Assembly: GCA_018367495.1 (NCBI GenBank)
Contig: JAGZGB010000004.1
Span: forward strand, 1 to 44,356
From: Veillonella sp.
GTDB taxonomy: Bacteria; Bacillota_C; Negativicutes; Veillonellales; Veillonellaceae
Direction of reading: 5' to 3'
DNA length: 44,356 nt
Each line of letters starts with the position of its first letter. Positions within the stretch are counted from its first letter, which is position 1. The notes under the pieces were generated by a model that worked only from the letters and a program-made list of their open reading frames with translations, searched no databases and was not told the origin of the DNA. Of the stretch, positions 23,088-33,153 are shown one piece after another. The position numbers and the translations under genes are program-made.

Positions 23088-23121
23088 AAGCCCAGAATGA
23101 GATATCTCATTCTGGGCTTTG
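23088..23121. terminator. Perfect palindromic bidirectional terminator
   Basis: AAAGCCCAGAATGAGAT (23088-23104) is followed immediately by its exact complement ATCTCATTCTGGGCTTT (23105-23121). It can serve the SGNH gene and the converging exported-protein gene. Confidence 0.88.
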
Positions 23122-23198
23122 GTGATTTATATAGTCTTTAGGTGTGAAGGTTTATAGCCTTCACGTTATAGTTAATTCGTAACGAATTATAGTTAGAA

Positions 23199-24176
23199 TT
23201 AGCGAGTACGTGCGTTAGATACGCGAGCAGATTGTGCAATTGCGTATGCAGTACCTTTAACTAAATCGTATGCATCAGCAGTGTTGCCAGATACTGTTAC
23301 AGCTGCTACAGTATCGTCAGTTACTGCGAACAATGCAGTTGCGTAAGGGTGTTGTGCACCGTTTGGAACTGTTACTGCACCGGATTTTACAACGATGTAA
23401 CGACTGCCATTGTTGAATACGTCATATTGAGCAGCTTGTTTTACACCATCATAGCTTTCATTGTAAGCGAATAATGCAGCTACTTCACCACCTGCTACTT
23501 GACCAGTTTGTTGCATGGAACGCAATTTAGCAGCTGCTACAGCTGTTGGTTGAGTCATGTTAACAGTGATACGCAAGGAGTTGTTGTTTACAACTGCTTC
23601 AGTGATTACGTTTGTAGAGAATACGTTTGCAACGCCATCACCAGCACGGTTGTAGGAGCTAGCAGTTTTCACTTGGTAGCCGTTAGTGTATGCAGGCAAG
23701 TCGTAAGTATAGGATTTGCCGTTCAACAATAAGTCGAATGCATTTAATTGGTTAGTTTTGTAACGAGAAACATATGCACTGCCGTTACCATTAGCTGTTA
23801 CAGCAGTTACAGTTTCTTGGTATACTGGTTGGTTATTAGTAGGGATTGGATCCATAATTTGAAGACCTACAGCTGTTGTTTGAGGTGCTACGAAGATTGG
23901 ATCACCCAATTCTTTGGATACAGGCATTTGTTGAGCCATGTCACCGGCTGTGTAAGGGACAGCTGGTAATGGTTTGTAACCAGGGCGTGGTGCACTTGTT
24001 ACGTAACCAGATTGGTAGGCTGGTGTAGCTGCTTGAGGTGCAGCGTAAGTATATTGCTCAGCTGCAGCGCGTTCGTAAGCACGTGCGTTAGCATCAACAG
24101 ATGCTGCAAAAGCAGAGAAAGACATGGTTGTAGCTGCAAATACTGCGAAAGCAGTTGCTAAATGTTTTTTGTTCAT
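23199..24176 (-). CDS. Exported protein of unknown function
   Basis: 325 residues. Residues 1-24 form a signal peptide (MNKKHLATAFAVFAATTMSF with an AFA-A cleavage site). A linker rich in Ala, Pro, Gln and Tyr follows (about 25-110, including SAPRPGYKPLPAVPY). The mature domain (about 120-325) looks beta-rich, with LNAFDLLLNGKSYTYDLPAY and SLRITVNMTQPTAVAAAK. I recognise no named family. The tidy codon use, good ribosome site (TAGGAGTGAACTATT), its own promoter and leaderless neighbours suggest an abundant periplasmic or surface protein. It ends before a bidirectional palindrome shared with the SGNH gene. Confidence 0.75.
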   Translation of the reverse strand: MNKKHLATAFAVFAATTMSFSAFAASVDANARAYERAAAEQYTYAAPQAATPAYQSGYVTSAPRPGYKPLPAVPYTAGDMAQQMPVSKELGDPIFVAPQTTAVGLQIMDPIPTNNQPVYQETVTAVTANGNGSAYVSRYKTNQLNAFDLLLNGKSYTYDLPAYTNGYQVKTASSYNRAGDGVANVFSTNVITEAVVNNNSLRITVNMTQPTAVAAAKLRSMQQTGQVAGGEVAALFAYNESYDGVKQAAQYDVFNNGSRYIVVKSGAVTVPNGAQHPYATALFAVTDDTVAAVTVSGNTADAYDLVKGTAYAIAQSARVSNARTR

Positions 24177-24235
24177 AATAGTTCACTCCTAAATACATGA
24201 TTTTACAAATAACACAAATACAAATACTAATCTGT

Positions 24236-24264
24236 ATTATATATGAAATTCTGCTAATTGTAAA
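24236..24264 (-). promoter_or_regulatory. Promoter of the exported-protein gene
   Basis: On the minus strand, TTTACA (24264-24259), 17 nt and TATAAT (24241-24236) form a near-consensus promoter about 60 nt before the gene. The remainder of the 311-bp divergent gap up to addB at 24488 is A+T-rich with several -10-like boxes but no distinct operator. Confidence 0.6.
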
Positions 24265-24487
24265 TAAAATATAAAATATTTTCTTAATTATAAACAAATA
24301 TAATTTAATGAGTCAAATTTTGTACAATTAGGCACAGAATGTCATATTACTATATAATAGTAGTATAATAATATATTATATCGAATAATTTAGATTAATG
24401 CTATACCTAATAGTATAAATTTAAAAATAAGATGAAGTTTATGATTTCTATAAATTGAGATTATGAAAGTTTCACTAGGGAGGTCTC

Positions 24488-27400
24488 ATGAGTATTAGCG
24501 TCTATTATGGACGAGCAGGATCTGGTAAGACACGTGCCGTATATGAACGGATACGTCAAGTTATGACCGAGTGTCCTGGAGAACCCATAATCTTACTTGT
24601 TCCAGAACCAGCAACGTATCGGGTAGAGCGAGAGCTGGCAGAATTTATGCCTGAAAAAGGCTTTACCACAGTTCGCGTAGTCGGCTTTGGTCGTTTGGGG
24701 TACCAAGTATATCAATCGATAGGGTCCAAAGGGGCCGGTCAATCAAGCTTATCTAGCTTTGGCCGGTCTATGTTGTTGCGCCTTGTAATGAAGCGAAAAC
24801 AAAAGGAACTAGGCCTATTAGAACAGGCTACTAAACGTCCTGAGTTTTCTTCTGTATTGCAACAACTTTTTTCCGAGTTTCGTGCATTCCGCATTGGCCC
24901 TACAGACCTAGAACGTGGAGCTGATTCCGTAAAAAATAAAGTATTACAAAAGAAATTGCGGGAACTTGCTATATGTATGGCGGCCTATGAAGAGGAAATT
25001 AGTCGTCATGGGGAGCGTGATATCGATCCAATTATGGAAATCGTTGAGGCTTTGCCTCAATCTCCACTGATGGAAGACAGCCACGTCTTTATTGATGGCT
25101 TCCACTGGTTTACGCCTACTCACTACGAGTTGATTTATACCTTGTTTGATTTGGCGAAGGAAGCAGTTATCACTATCGACTTACCGATGGCTCCGAAGGC
25201 GTTAAATATTGCTCGTCGAGGGGAACACCTCTTTAGCCGTCCTTTAGAAATATACGACACCTTACTGGCTCGTTATGGTACTCGTATTAATTGGGTTGGA
25301 TTTGATGGGAAACGGGGCCCTCAAATCGTACAAGAATTAGAAGCTAATTACTTTATCAGTCCTAGTAAGCAAAATTCTACAGATACTACTATTCCGCTCA
25401 TTCGTGGTTACAACCGCGAACGGGAAACCGATGCGGTGGCTCGCCGTATTTTAGCTTATGTAGAATCTTCTCCAGAGGCTCGATACCGCGATGTGTGTAT
25501 TATGCTTCGTGAGTCGGAAACATACGGAGATACCTTAGAGAAGGTCTTTGGTCGTTATGGTATTCCGCATTTTATCGACCGTCAGCGGCCTATGAAAAAC
25601 CATCCATTAGGCGAATTGTTGACAGCCCTCTTTGATATTGTGCGCCATAGCTACAGTCGAGACAGCATGTTCTTATTGCTTAAAACAGACTTGATGCCCC
25701 TTACCCGTGAGGCCGTAGATGAATTAGAAAACTACGTACTCGAGTTTGGTATTGACCATTATAAATGGGAACGTGAAAGCTGGCCGTATTTACGAGGCTT
25801 TCATGAAGGGCAAGATGAAGAGAGTCATGTAGATGCACCGCGTAGAGCACGTGTTAATCAAGCAAGGCAAATCATTATGGACATATTATCCCCGTGGTTT
25901 GACTTTGCCGCTCATAGCGAAGGTCATACGGGCTCTGAATGGGGTGCGCAACTATATGGTTTATTAGAAACTTTGCAAGTTCCACAGCGCCTTTATGAAT
26001 GGGCAAAGGATGCAGAAACGGTGGGCGATCAAGAGTCTAAAGCTAGCCATGAACAGATGTACAATGCTGTTATTTCTTTCATAGACGAAATCTCTATGGT
26101 CATGAAGGACGAAGTGTTGACACTGGATGAGATGATGTTGCTCCTTGAAGAAGGCTTGAGCGATGTAAATTATTCTATGATTCCACCGTCTTTGGACCAT
26201 GTAGTAATCACCACTATCGAACGTGGTTATAGCCAATGGTGGCCTAAGGTATTTGTAATAGGCCTCAACCAAGGTGTATTCCCACAAAGCATGGGCGATG
26301 AAGGTCTTATTAAGGATAAGGAACGCCAAGAGTTAGCCGATGCAGGTATTACCCTTGCTGAAGGGGCGTTGCCGAAGGCTTTCAACGAGAACTTCCTATT
26401 ATACCTAGCTATGACGCGAGCATCCAATTCGTTGACGCTGTCCTATGCAAGCTCTGGTGAAGATGGAACCGGTCTTGAGCCATCCCTTGTGGTGAAACGA
26501 CTAGAATCCCTTGGTTATGTAGATAAGGCGGTAGATATTCCACTCTCTATTGCACCTGATACTGAAGCGGACTATGTATGGAGACCGTTACAAAGTTTGT
26601 CTTTATTGTCTGAGCGCTGGGGCGCTCTCTTTAGCGGTCATGAGGTGAATCCACTGTGGTGGGGCTTATATAACTGGGCTCGTAACAGCGATACCTATCG
26701 CCCGCGTTTAAGTGAAGTATCTCGTGGTATTCGAGATAATAATGATGTGCCTGTCATTACGAAGGATTTAGTAAATGGATTGTTCCTATCTAAAGGCTAT
26801 ATGTCTGGTTCTGTGACGCGTTTAGAGAGATACCAGCAATGTCCGTTCAAGTTCTATGCTCAATATGGTTTGAAACTAGAGCCGCGTCGTGTGCGCTCCT
26901 TTGGTGCTCCTGAAATCGGTACATTCTTGCATGCTAACTTAGAGCGTTTAGGTAATTATCTATTAGATCATAATAAACAATGGCGTGACCTTAATGAAGA
27001 GGATCAACAGAACTTGTGCCGTACGGTAGCGGAAGAAATTTTACAAGAAAATCAAGGTGGCGAGGAAACGAGCGATGCCTACCAAAAGGCCATTGAGCAG
27101 CGTGTACAACGTACATTACATGTGACGGTAAATCGCCTCGTGGAGTGGTCGAAGCGCAGTGATTTTGATACGAAATACTTAGAGCAAGATTTTGGACGTC
27201 AAGGTGGCTGGGATCCGATTCGCGTACCCCTTGGGGAAGACCGTTATTTACGCCTCATTGGTCAAATCGACCGTATCGATGAATATACCCGAGATGGGCA
27301 AACATACGGCATGGTTATTGATTACAAATCGGGGGGCGCACATGTGACGGCCCAAGATGTATACTATGGCCTTAAATTGCAACTCATGACCTATCTTTTG

Positions 27401-28024
27401 GCCTTAGAGTCTGCTTATGGTAAAATGCATGCTGGCTCCATGTCACCGGCGGCTGTGGTGTATTCCTATGTGAAAAATCCTAAAATTCCCGCCGATGCGC
27501 CTATCTCTTATGAAGATGCAGTATCTTTGGCTAAGGGAAGCGATGCATGGCAAAATAGTGGGTACTTCTCAGACGATGTTGAGTTGTTGACGCATATTGA
27601 CAACAAATTTTTGTCCTATGGATCTAAACGAGGACCATATGTACCAATCGCTACGAAAAAGGATCAAACTATTTCTAGTAGAGATTTGCGTAAGGTTAAG
27701 AATTCTGGCGAATTTGACGTAATGTGTCGTTACACCAATCACGTAATGGCTGACATCGGTCGCCACATTGGGGACGGTCAATTCCCAATTCAGCCATATC
27801 AGTTAAATAAGAATAGACCTTGTACATACTGTGATTACAATACTGTATGCCGCTTTGACTCTAGCCGTAATAAGTATAATTATCTGTCCGGTTTATCTGA
27901 AGACGATGCGTTAGAACGGATGAAAGAGGTTCTAAATGACGGAAACGACGGAAACAACAGTAGCAACGACAATAAAAGTAACGTAGTAAATAGTAATAAA
28001 GGAGGTGAAGACCATGGGTGTTAA
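24488..28024 (+). CDS. addB: ATP-dependent nuclease subunit AddB
   Basis: 1178 residues, the usual size. The N-terminus carries the Walker A YYGRAGSGKTRAVYERI, and the UvrD-like but inactivated helicase fold follows. The C-terminal RecB-type nuclease has YGMVIDYKSGGAHVTAQD at about 937-955, the catalytic D-x-K. The Fe-S cluster cysteines are in RYQQCPFKFYAQYG (about 778) and, near the end, RPCTYCDYNTVCRFD (Cys-x2-Cys-x5-Cys). With AddA it forms the end-processing helicase-nuclease that loads RecA at breaks and recognises Chi. The last 40 residues are an unusual Asn/Asp/Gly-rich tail (GNDGNNSSNDNKSN), in which the addA ribosome site is embedded. ATG 24488 follows AGGGAGGTCTC. Confidence 0.95.
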   Translation: MSISVYYGRAGSGKTRAVYERIRQVMTECPGEPIILLVPEPATYRVERELAEFMPEKGFTTVRVVGFGRLGYQVYQSIGSKGAGQSSLSSFGRSMLLRLVMKRKQKELGLLEQATKRPEFSSVLQQLFSEFRAFRIGPTDLERGADSVKNKVLQKKLRELAICMAAYEEEISRHGERDIDPIMEIVEALPQSPLMEDSHVFIDGFHWFTPTHYELIYTLFDLAKEAVITIDLPMAPKALNIARRGEHLFSRPLEIYDTLLARYGTRINWVGFDGKRGPQIVQELEANYFISPSKQNSTDTTIPLIRGYNRERETDAVARRILAYVESSPEARYRDVCIMLRESETYGDTLEKVFGRYGIPHFIDRQRPMKNHPLGELLTALFDIVRHSYSRDSMFLLLKTDLMPLTREAVDELENYVLEFGIDHYKWERESWPYLRGFHEGQDEESHVDAPRRARVNQARQIIMDILSPWFDFAAHSEGHTGSEWGAQLYGLLETLQVPQRLYEWAKDAETVGDQESKASHEQMYNAVISFIDEISMVMKDEVLTLDEMMLLLEEGLSDVNYSMIPPSLDHVVITTIERGYSQWWPKVFVIGLNQGVFPQSMGDEGLIKDKERQELADAGITLAEGALPKAFNENFLLYLAMTRASNSLTLSYASSGEDGTGLEPSLVVKRLESLGYVDKAVDIPLSIAPDTEADYVWRPLQSLSLLSERWGALFSGHEVNPLWWGLYNWARNSDTYRPRLSEVSRGIRDNNDVPVITKDLVNGLFLSKGYMSGSVTRLERYQQCPFKFYAQYGLKLEPRRVRSFGAPEIGTFLHANLERLGNYLLDHNKQWRDLNEEDQQNLCRTVAEEILQENQGGEETSDAYQKAIEQRVQRTLHVTVNRLVEWSKRSDFDTKYLEQDFGRQGGWDPIRVPLGEDRYLRLIGQIDRIDEYTRDGQTYGMVIDYKSGGAHVTAQDVYYGLKLQLMTYLLALESAYGKMHAGSMSPAAVVYSYVKNPKIPADAPISYEDAVSLAKGSDAWQNSGYFSDDVELLTHIDNKFLSYGSKRGPYVPIATKKDQTISSRDLRKVKNSGEFDVMCRYTNHVMADIGRHIGDGQFPIQPYQLNKNRPCTYCDYNTVCRFDSSRNKYNYLSGLSEDDALERMKEVLNDGNDGNNSSNDNKSNVVNSNKGGEDHGC

Positions 28025-31000
28025 GTGGACGCCAGAGCAGAAGTCCGCCATCATAGCGCCTAAGGACTCGTCCTTAGAAAATCAAACCTTGCTCGTAGCA
28101 GCTGCTGCAGGCTCAGGTAAAACGGCAGTTCTTGTAGAGCGTATTATTACCCGGTTAAAAGACATGGATAATCCTTTATCCGTGCAAGAGCTCATGGTTG
28201 TAACCTTTACAAAGGCAGCTGCTCAAGAGATGAGTGCTCGTATCGGTCTTGCCTTGGCGAAAGCCATGGAGTCTACTGATAATACGGCTATGCAAGAGCG
28301 CCTCGAACGACAGCTCAATCTATTGCCGTCTGCTCATATTTCTACATTACACTCCTTCTGCCAATGGGTGATTCGTTCCTATTTCTATAAGCTCGATATT
28401 AATCCTACTGCTCGCATTGGTAACGAAGCCGAAATGGCATTGTTACAACAAGAGGTGCTAGCTGATTTATTGACTAAATCTTATGAAGAGGGCCTTTATA
28501 ATATCTATGAATTGGCAGACTTCTTTAGCGATGATAAATCGGATGCAGGCTTAACGGCGAAGATTATGTCTTTATATAACTACGCCATGTCCCTCGCCAA
28601 TCCCGATGGGTGGTTACGAAAAGCCTTAGAGCCTTATAAAGAGGCTATGACTGCAAATCCAAGTGATACGCTATGGGGCCAATATATGTGGGACAACCAT
28701 ATAGCTGTTATTGACCGTATTCGTGAGCGCTTAGAGCGGATGGAACAAATCTTATTGGATCCTGTGGGGCCTCACAAATGGCAAAACATATACGATAATC
28801 AATTAGCTGCACTAGGCATGCTTTCATCAGCCCAAACTTGGGATGATATGGGTGAAGCTTGTAAGCATACGGATACCTTTATTAAGGACCAGTTCCGCAT
28901 GGGGTCAAAAGAGGCACAAGCCTTTGATCCTATATTGGTAGCAGAGTTTAAATCCTTAGGTTCCCAAAATAAAGATGACCTTAAAGCGATGCAAGGGGCT
29001 GTGTTTACTGTGCCAGAAGCTACCTTGCAAGACCAGTTCAAGGCTCAATATCCAATCATAGAAGGTTTAGTAGAGCTTACTATTGCGTTCCATAAGGCGT
29101 ATCGAGATATGAAACAAGAACAAGGTATCATGGACTTTAGTGACTTGGAGCATCTATGTTTAGCCCTTCTCGTTGAACCAGGCACAGAGGATGACCCTCA
29201 GCCGTCTGATGTAGCGAAGGAACTGCAAGATACTTTCAAAGAAATCATGGTTGATGAATACCAAGATACGAATGGAGTGCAAGAGACGATTATCAATTTG
29301 ATTTCTCGCGTCGACAATCGGTTCTACGTAGGGGACGTGAAGCAAGCGATTTATAGTTTCCGTATGGCCGATAGTTCTCTGTTTATGGAGAAATACAATA
29401 CCTACGGCGATACTGATGCGGTAGAGCGCCGTATCGACCTAGCAAAGAATTTCCGATCTCACGAAAATATTTTAGCCGCTACGAACTTCTTGTTCTATCA
29501 AATCATGACGGAAGAGGCGGCAGAGCTAAATTATACGGAGGCAGAATCTCTCATTCTTGGCCGTATCGTAGAGGATGCACCGGAGGATTGGGTTGGAGGA
29601 GACGTGGAATTGCAGCTCTTAGATGTGAGTAAGGATACCCTCAGCGCTAGTGAAAGCGACGAAGATGAAGGTGATGACCCTGAAAATAACGAGCGAGAGC
29701 TAGATTTCATTATTCAAAAGATTGAGGAAATCCACGGTGCTAAGAAGAAGGTGCAAAATCCAGATGGTACGTTCCGTCAAATCGAATGGCGTGACTTTGC
29801 TGTTTTGCGCAGATCCTTGGCCGGTTGGGGCACTCGTGCTGTAGAGGCCATGCGCCAAGCGGGTATCCCTGCGGTAGTAAACGAACGAGATGGCTACTTT
29901 GAAGCACAGGAAATTCAACTCTTATTAGCATTGTTATCTATCATAGATAATCCGGAACAAGATTTGCCGATGGCAGCAGTGTTGCACTCTGGCCTTGTGG
30001 GGCTTGATGCAAACGAACTAGGTGCACTGCGCCTATCTGGTGAGGGCTCTTTGTGGTCTCTCATGCCAGCCTATGCTAAAGAGGCTCAAGATGAGCGTTT
30101 ATTAGCTTTTATTGATCATATGGAGCGGTGGCGCACCTTGTCGCGCCGTTACGGTGTGACCGATTTGCTATGGGATATTTACGAATCCCAAGATTATGTA
30201 AATTATGTAGGGGCCATGCCGAATGGTCTTGTGCGACGTGCGAATGTGCTCGCCTTATACGACCGAGCTAAGGGCTATGAGGCCTCTGGTTTCCGTGGCC
30301 TCTTTAGATTCTTGCGCTTTGTGGAAAGCTTGCGCGATAGCAACCAAGATATGCCGCTAGCTAATGTGGTAAGTGAAGCGGACAATGTGGTGCGCCTCAT
30401 GACCATCCATAAAAGTAAAGGCCTTGAGTTCCCTGTGGTGTTCTTATCTGGCGTTCAAAAACGGTTCAATATGATGGATCTTCGTTCAGAACTCCTCATC
30501 GATAAGAACGCAGGACTTGGTCTTAAAGGGTACTTCCCAGATATTCGGGTGTCTTTCCCGACTATGCCGTGGTTCTATGTGAAAGATGTCAAAGAGGCAG
30601 CTCTCAAGGCTGAGGAACAACGGATTCTTTACGTAGCCTTAACACGGGCAAGAGATAAGCTTTTCATGACAGGATTTGTTAAAGGGTTTAAGAATTCTGC
30701 CGGTAAACTATCTAGCCTAGGTGAACTCATTAAAAATGCAGCGTCAGTAGAAGGTCAACAATTGCCGACGGATATTATCACCCAAGCCAATACGTACTTA
30801 GATTGGCTCATTATGGGCTTTGCTCGTCATTTGGACGGTGGTAACCCATTGCGCGTAGCCATTGAGTACGAAGGGCCGACCTATTTTGATTTGCCAGATA
30901 AGAAGTGTCGCATTAAGGTGGAAATTCACGATGGTTCTCTCTATGGTAATCTCGATTACAAGGCGGATATTGACGAAACGACTATCAATAAGGTACGTGA

Positions 31001-31880
31001 ATTACAAGCTGTTAATGCTGTGGAATTGCCACAGGAAATCGAAGACCGCTTCAACTATACCTATCCATACAGCGACGCTACGCGGCGCACGGCTAAGATT
31101 TCCGTCAGTGAATTGAAACGACGATTCCAAGAACGGGAACTTGAAGCAGGCACTATTGATACCTTGAATGAACCGATTGTAATGGTAGATACAGGGGCTA
31201 AACGAGCCGTTTCAGATACAATCTTAGGACAAGCTATTAAGCTAGATGTTCGTAATGCTGATCGTGACGCTACAAGTAATGTTGCTTTACCAACTATTAC
31301 AGTTCCCGCTGATGATTTAGCTAATTCCGTATTCGGCCGCAAGCCGCAAGCATTACAGTCCGAAGAGGATGTGTTGACAGGGGCTCAATGGGGGACCTTG
31401 ATACATGAGGCCATGCAATGGCTACCTCTTGCGCAGTATACCCAATCTTCTTTAACAAAAGAGCTTGATGCACTTGTAACGAAAGGGACTTTCACAGAGG
31501 AAGAACGAAATCTATTGAGCGATACAAGTCTATATAAATTCTTTAGTTCTGACCTTGGGAAGCGTCTTATCAACGCAAAGCGCATCGAACGTGAATTGCC
31601 GTTTAGTATGCTCTTTGACGGAAAACGCGTATACGACACCTTAGAGGATGGGGAGAATCTATTCCTCCAAGGTATTATCGATACGGCCTTTGAAGAGGAC
31701 GGTGAGTGGGTTCTTGTAGATTACAAGACGGACCGCGTTAAATCTGGGGAAGACCTCATCAAGCGCTATAAAATACAAATGGATCTCTATAAAGAGGCAT
31801 TACAACGATTGACGGGGATGCCTGTGAAAGCATGTTATATTTATAGCTTCCGCTTGCATGATGCAATTATTGTAGATTAA
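28014..31880 (+). CDS. addA: ATP-dependent helicase/nuclease subunit AddA
   Basis: 1288 residues from ATG 28014. This start has GGAGGTG seven nt upstream and overlaps addB by 11 nt; GTG 28005 is in frame but lies inside that ribosome site. The UvrD/Rep helicase motifs are present: VAAAAGSGKTAVLVERI (Walker A), VTFTKAAAQEM, STLHSFCQW, VDEYQDTNGVQ (Walker B), VGDVKQAIYSFR, VRLMTIHKSKGLEFPVVF and LYVALTRARDKLFM. The C-terminal nuclease has WGTLIHEAMQWL and WVLVDYKTDRVKSG (D-x-K). It is the 3'-5' translocating motor and one of the two nucleases of AddAB. The gene is intact, and a bidirectional terminator follows. Confidence 0.96.
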   Translation: MGVKWTPEQKSAIIAPKDSSLENQTLLVAAAAGSGKTAVLVERIITRLKDMDNPLSVQELMVVTFTKAAAQEMSARIGLALAKAMESTDNTAMQERLERQLNLLPSAHISTLHSFCQWVIRSYFYKLDINPTARIGNEAEMALLQQEVLADLLTKSYEEGLYNIYELADFFSDDKSDAGLTAKIMSLYNYAMSLANPDGWLRKALEPYKEAMTANPSDTLWGQYMWDNHIAVIDRIRERLERMEQILLDPVGPHKWQNIYDNQLAALGMLSSAQTWDDMGEACKHTDTFIKDQFRMGSKEAQAFDPILVAEFKSLGSQNKDDLKAMQGAVFTVPEATLQDQFKAQYPIIEGLVELTIAFHKAYRDMKQEQGIMDFSDLEHLCLALLVEPGTEDDPQPSDVAKELQDTFKEIMVDEYQDTNGVQETIINLISRVDNRFYVGDVKQAIYSFRMADSSLFMEKYNTYGDTDAVERRIDLAKNFRSHENILAATNFLFYQIMTEEAAELNYTEAESLILGRIVEDAPEDWVGGDVELQLLDVSKDTLSASESDEDEGDDPENNERELDFIIQKIEEIHGAKKKVQNPDGTFRQIEWRDFAVLRRSLAGWGTRAVEAMRQAGIPAVVNERDGYFEAQEIQLLLALLSIIDNPEQDLPMAAVLHSGLVGLDANELGALRLSGEGSLWSLMPAYAKEAQDERLLAFIDHMERWRTLSRRYGVTDLLWDIYESQDYVNYVGAMPNGLVRRANVLALYDRAKGYEASGFRGLFRFLRFVESLRDSNQDMPLANVVSEADNVVRLMTIHKSKGLEFPVVFLSGVQKRFNMMDLRSELLIDKNAGLGLKGYFPDIRVSFPTMPWFYVKDVKEAALKAEEQRILYVALTRARDKLFMTGFVKGFKNSAGKLSSLGELIKNAASVEGQQLPTDIITQANTYLDWLIMGFARHLDGGNPLRVAIEYEGPTYFDLPDKKCRIKVEIHDGSLYGNLDYKADIDETTINKVRELQAVNAVELPQEIEDRFNYTYPYSDATRRTAKISVSELKRRFQERELEAGTIDTLNEPIVMVDTGAKRAVSDTILGQAIKLDVRNADRDATSNVALPTITVPADDLANSVFGRKPQALQSEEDVLTGAQWGTLIHEAMQWLPLAQYTQSSLTKELDALVTKGTFTEEERNLLSDTSLYKFFSSDLGKRLINAKRIERELPFSMLFDGKRVYDTLEDGENLFLQGIIDTAFEEDGEWVLVDYKTDRVKSGEDLIKRYKIQMDLYKEALQRLTGMPVKACYIYSFRLHDAIIVD

Positions 31881-31962
31881 TTTAGCCATTTACACATGAT
31901 TAGAGGAATTCTCTATTATTGTGTAATATGTTGTAACAATTAAATATCTAATACATATAAAA

Positions 31963-31994
31963 AAAGCTCTCTATCTTTTGATAGAGAGCTTTGT
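31963..31994. terminator. Bidirectional terminator after addA
   Basis: AAAGCTCTCTATC (31963-31975) pairs perfectly with GATAGAGAGCTTT (31980-31992) with a TTTT loop and A and T runs on either side. The lipid kinase gene converges on it. Confidence 0.92.
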
Positions 31995-31995
31995 G

Positions 31996-32937
31996 TTATA
32001 TATGTGGTAATTTAGGCAAATTCAAAGCTTTTTTCTTCTTGTGCTTTGCTGGTGCAAATACTTTCAGTACACGTGGTAATACTTGGATATCTACAGGCAT
32101 GGATGGACCTTGGTCACCGTCCATATTAGTAGGTAAATCACCGATGTTAGATAATAGTTCGATATGAGCTTTTTTTACGGTTAACGTTGTTGTATAACGG
32201 GAGTTATATATAGCACCGCTAATGATGAGTGGTAATACGCTAAGAATATCTAGGATAAAGTATTCTTTGAATATAATGATACGCATATAACCATCGTCTA
32301 CAGAGGCTTCAGGCATAAAGCGTTCAAAGCTAGATACTACATTGGTAAGCAGTGCTAATACGAGTGGTGATTTACAAATAAAATCATCATTCTCTGTTTG
32401 GATGCGATATGTATAGTCCTTTGTTGTGAACAATGCTTGACCTGCTCGTAAGAAGTAGGCAAGAGGGCCTAAAATGCTTTTTTCTTTTGGTGTAACCTCT
32501 TCGATTACCTTTGGAATAACACCGGCTGCGATATTATTGCAGAAATATTTATCATTGCACCGGCCAATATCAATAGTACGTGTTTGATTAATATCGATAC
32601 GTTTGATTGCTTGTGTAGGGTTTTGGTGAATGCCAAGAGCACGGGACATATCGTTAACAGTGCCTACAGGGATAAAACCAAAGGTAGATTTGAATCCCCC
32701 TTGGGCAATACCGTTCACAGTTTCGTTTACGGTGCCGTCACCGCCCATGCAGAATACAGCATCGAATCCACGTTCGCAAGCATCCTTTGCAAAACGTGTA
32801 GCATCGCCTTCACCGGTGGTGAATTTGACCTCGATTGTTTCGAATAAGGTGCTCAATTTCCATTGTAAATCGAGGGCATAACGGCGCGCCGCACCGCCAC
32901 CCGATACAGGGTTTATGATTACCAAACAACGGCTCAT
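31996..32937 (-). CDS. Diacylglycerol kinase family lipid kinase (DagK/YegS/BmrU type)
   Basis: 313 residues with the DAGK catalytic fold. LVIINPVSGGGAARRYALDL (about 4-23) is the nucleotide-binding start, AVFCMGGDGTVNETVNGI (about 60-77) the glycine-rich GGDGT motif, and FIPVGTVNDMSRALGI (about 87-102) the next conserved stretch. NLPTNMDGDQGPSMPV in the C-terminal part corresponds to the 'DGE' element, here DGDQ. It probably phosphorylates diacylglycerol or a related lipid on the inner face of the membrane. The tail is basic (KHKKKKALNLPKL). ATG 32937 (reverse) follows AAGGAAGTTAAATC. It diverges from the GntR-type regulator. Confidence 0.88.
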   Translation of the reverse strand: MSRCLVIINPVSGGGAARRYALDLQWKLSTLFETIEVKFTTGEGDATRFAKDACERGFDAVFCMGGDGTVNETVNGIAQGGFKSTFGFIPVGTVNDMSRALGIHQNPTQAIKRIDINQTRTIDIGRCNDKYFCNNIAAGVIPKVIEEVTPKEKSILGPLAYFLRAGQALFTTKDYTYRIQTENDDFICKSPLVLALLTNVVSSFERFMPEASVDDGYMRIIIFKEYFILDILSVLPLIISGAIYNSRYTTTLTVKKAHIELLSNIGDLPTNMDGDQGPSMPVDIQVLPRVLKVFAPAKHKKKKALNLPKLPHI

Positions 32938-32990
32938 GATTTAACTTCCTTACTTTCAAAAATGAGATATAGCTATTATCTATCGTTAAA

Positions 32991-33019
32991 TTGACAGTCT
33001 TAGATATGAGCTCTATAAT
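32991..33019 (+). promoter_or_regulatory. Perfect consensus promoter upstream of the GntR-type gene
   Basis: TTGACA (32991-32996), a 17-nt spacer and TATAAT (33014-33019), a full match to the housekeeping consensus. The leader to ATG 33154 is about 128 nt and includes a hairpin CCGTTCTTT / AAAGA...AACGG near 33102-33135. Confidence 0.7.
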
Positions 33020-33153
33020 TACATTATATGCACTAAATTACATATGACATATTCATTCAAAATACAAAATATACCGTACAATATATTATACTCATTTTAG
33101 CCGTTCTTTGAAAGTACGAAAGAGATAACGGGGCACAAGGTTAGGGGATATTA

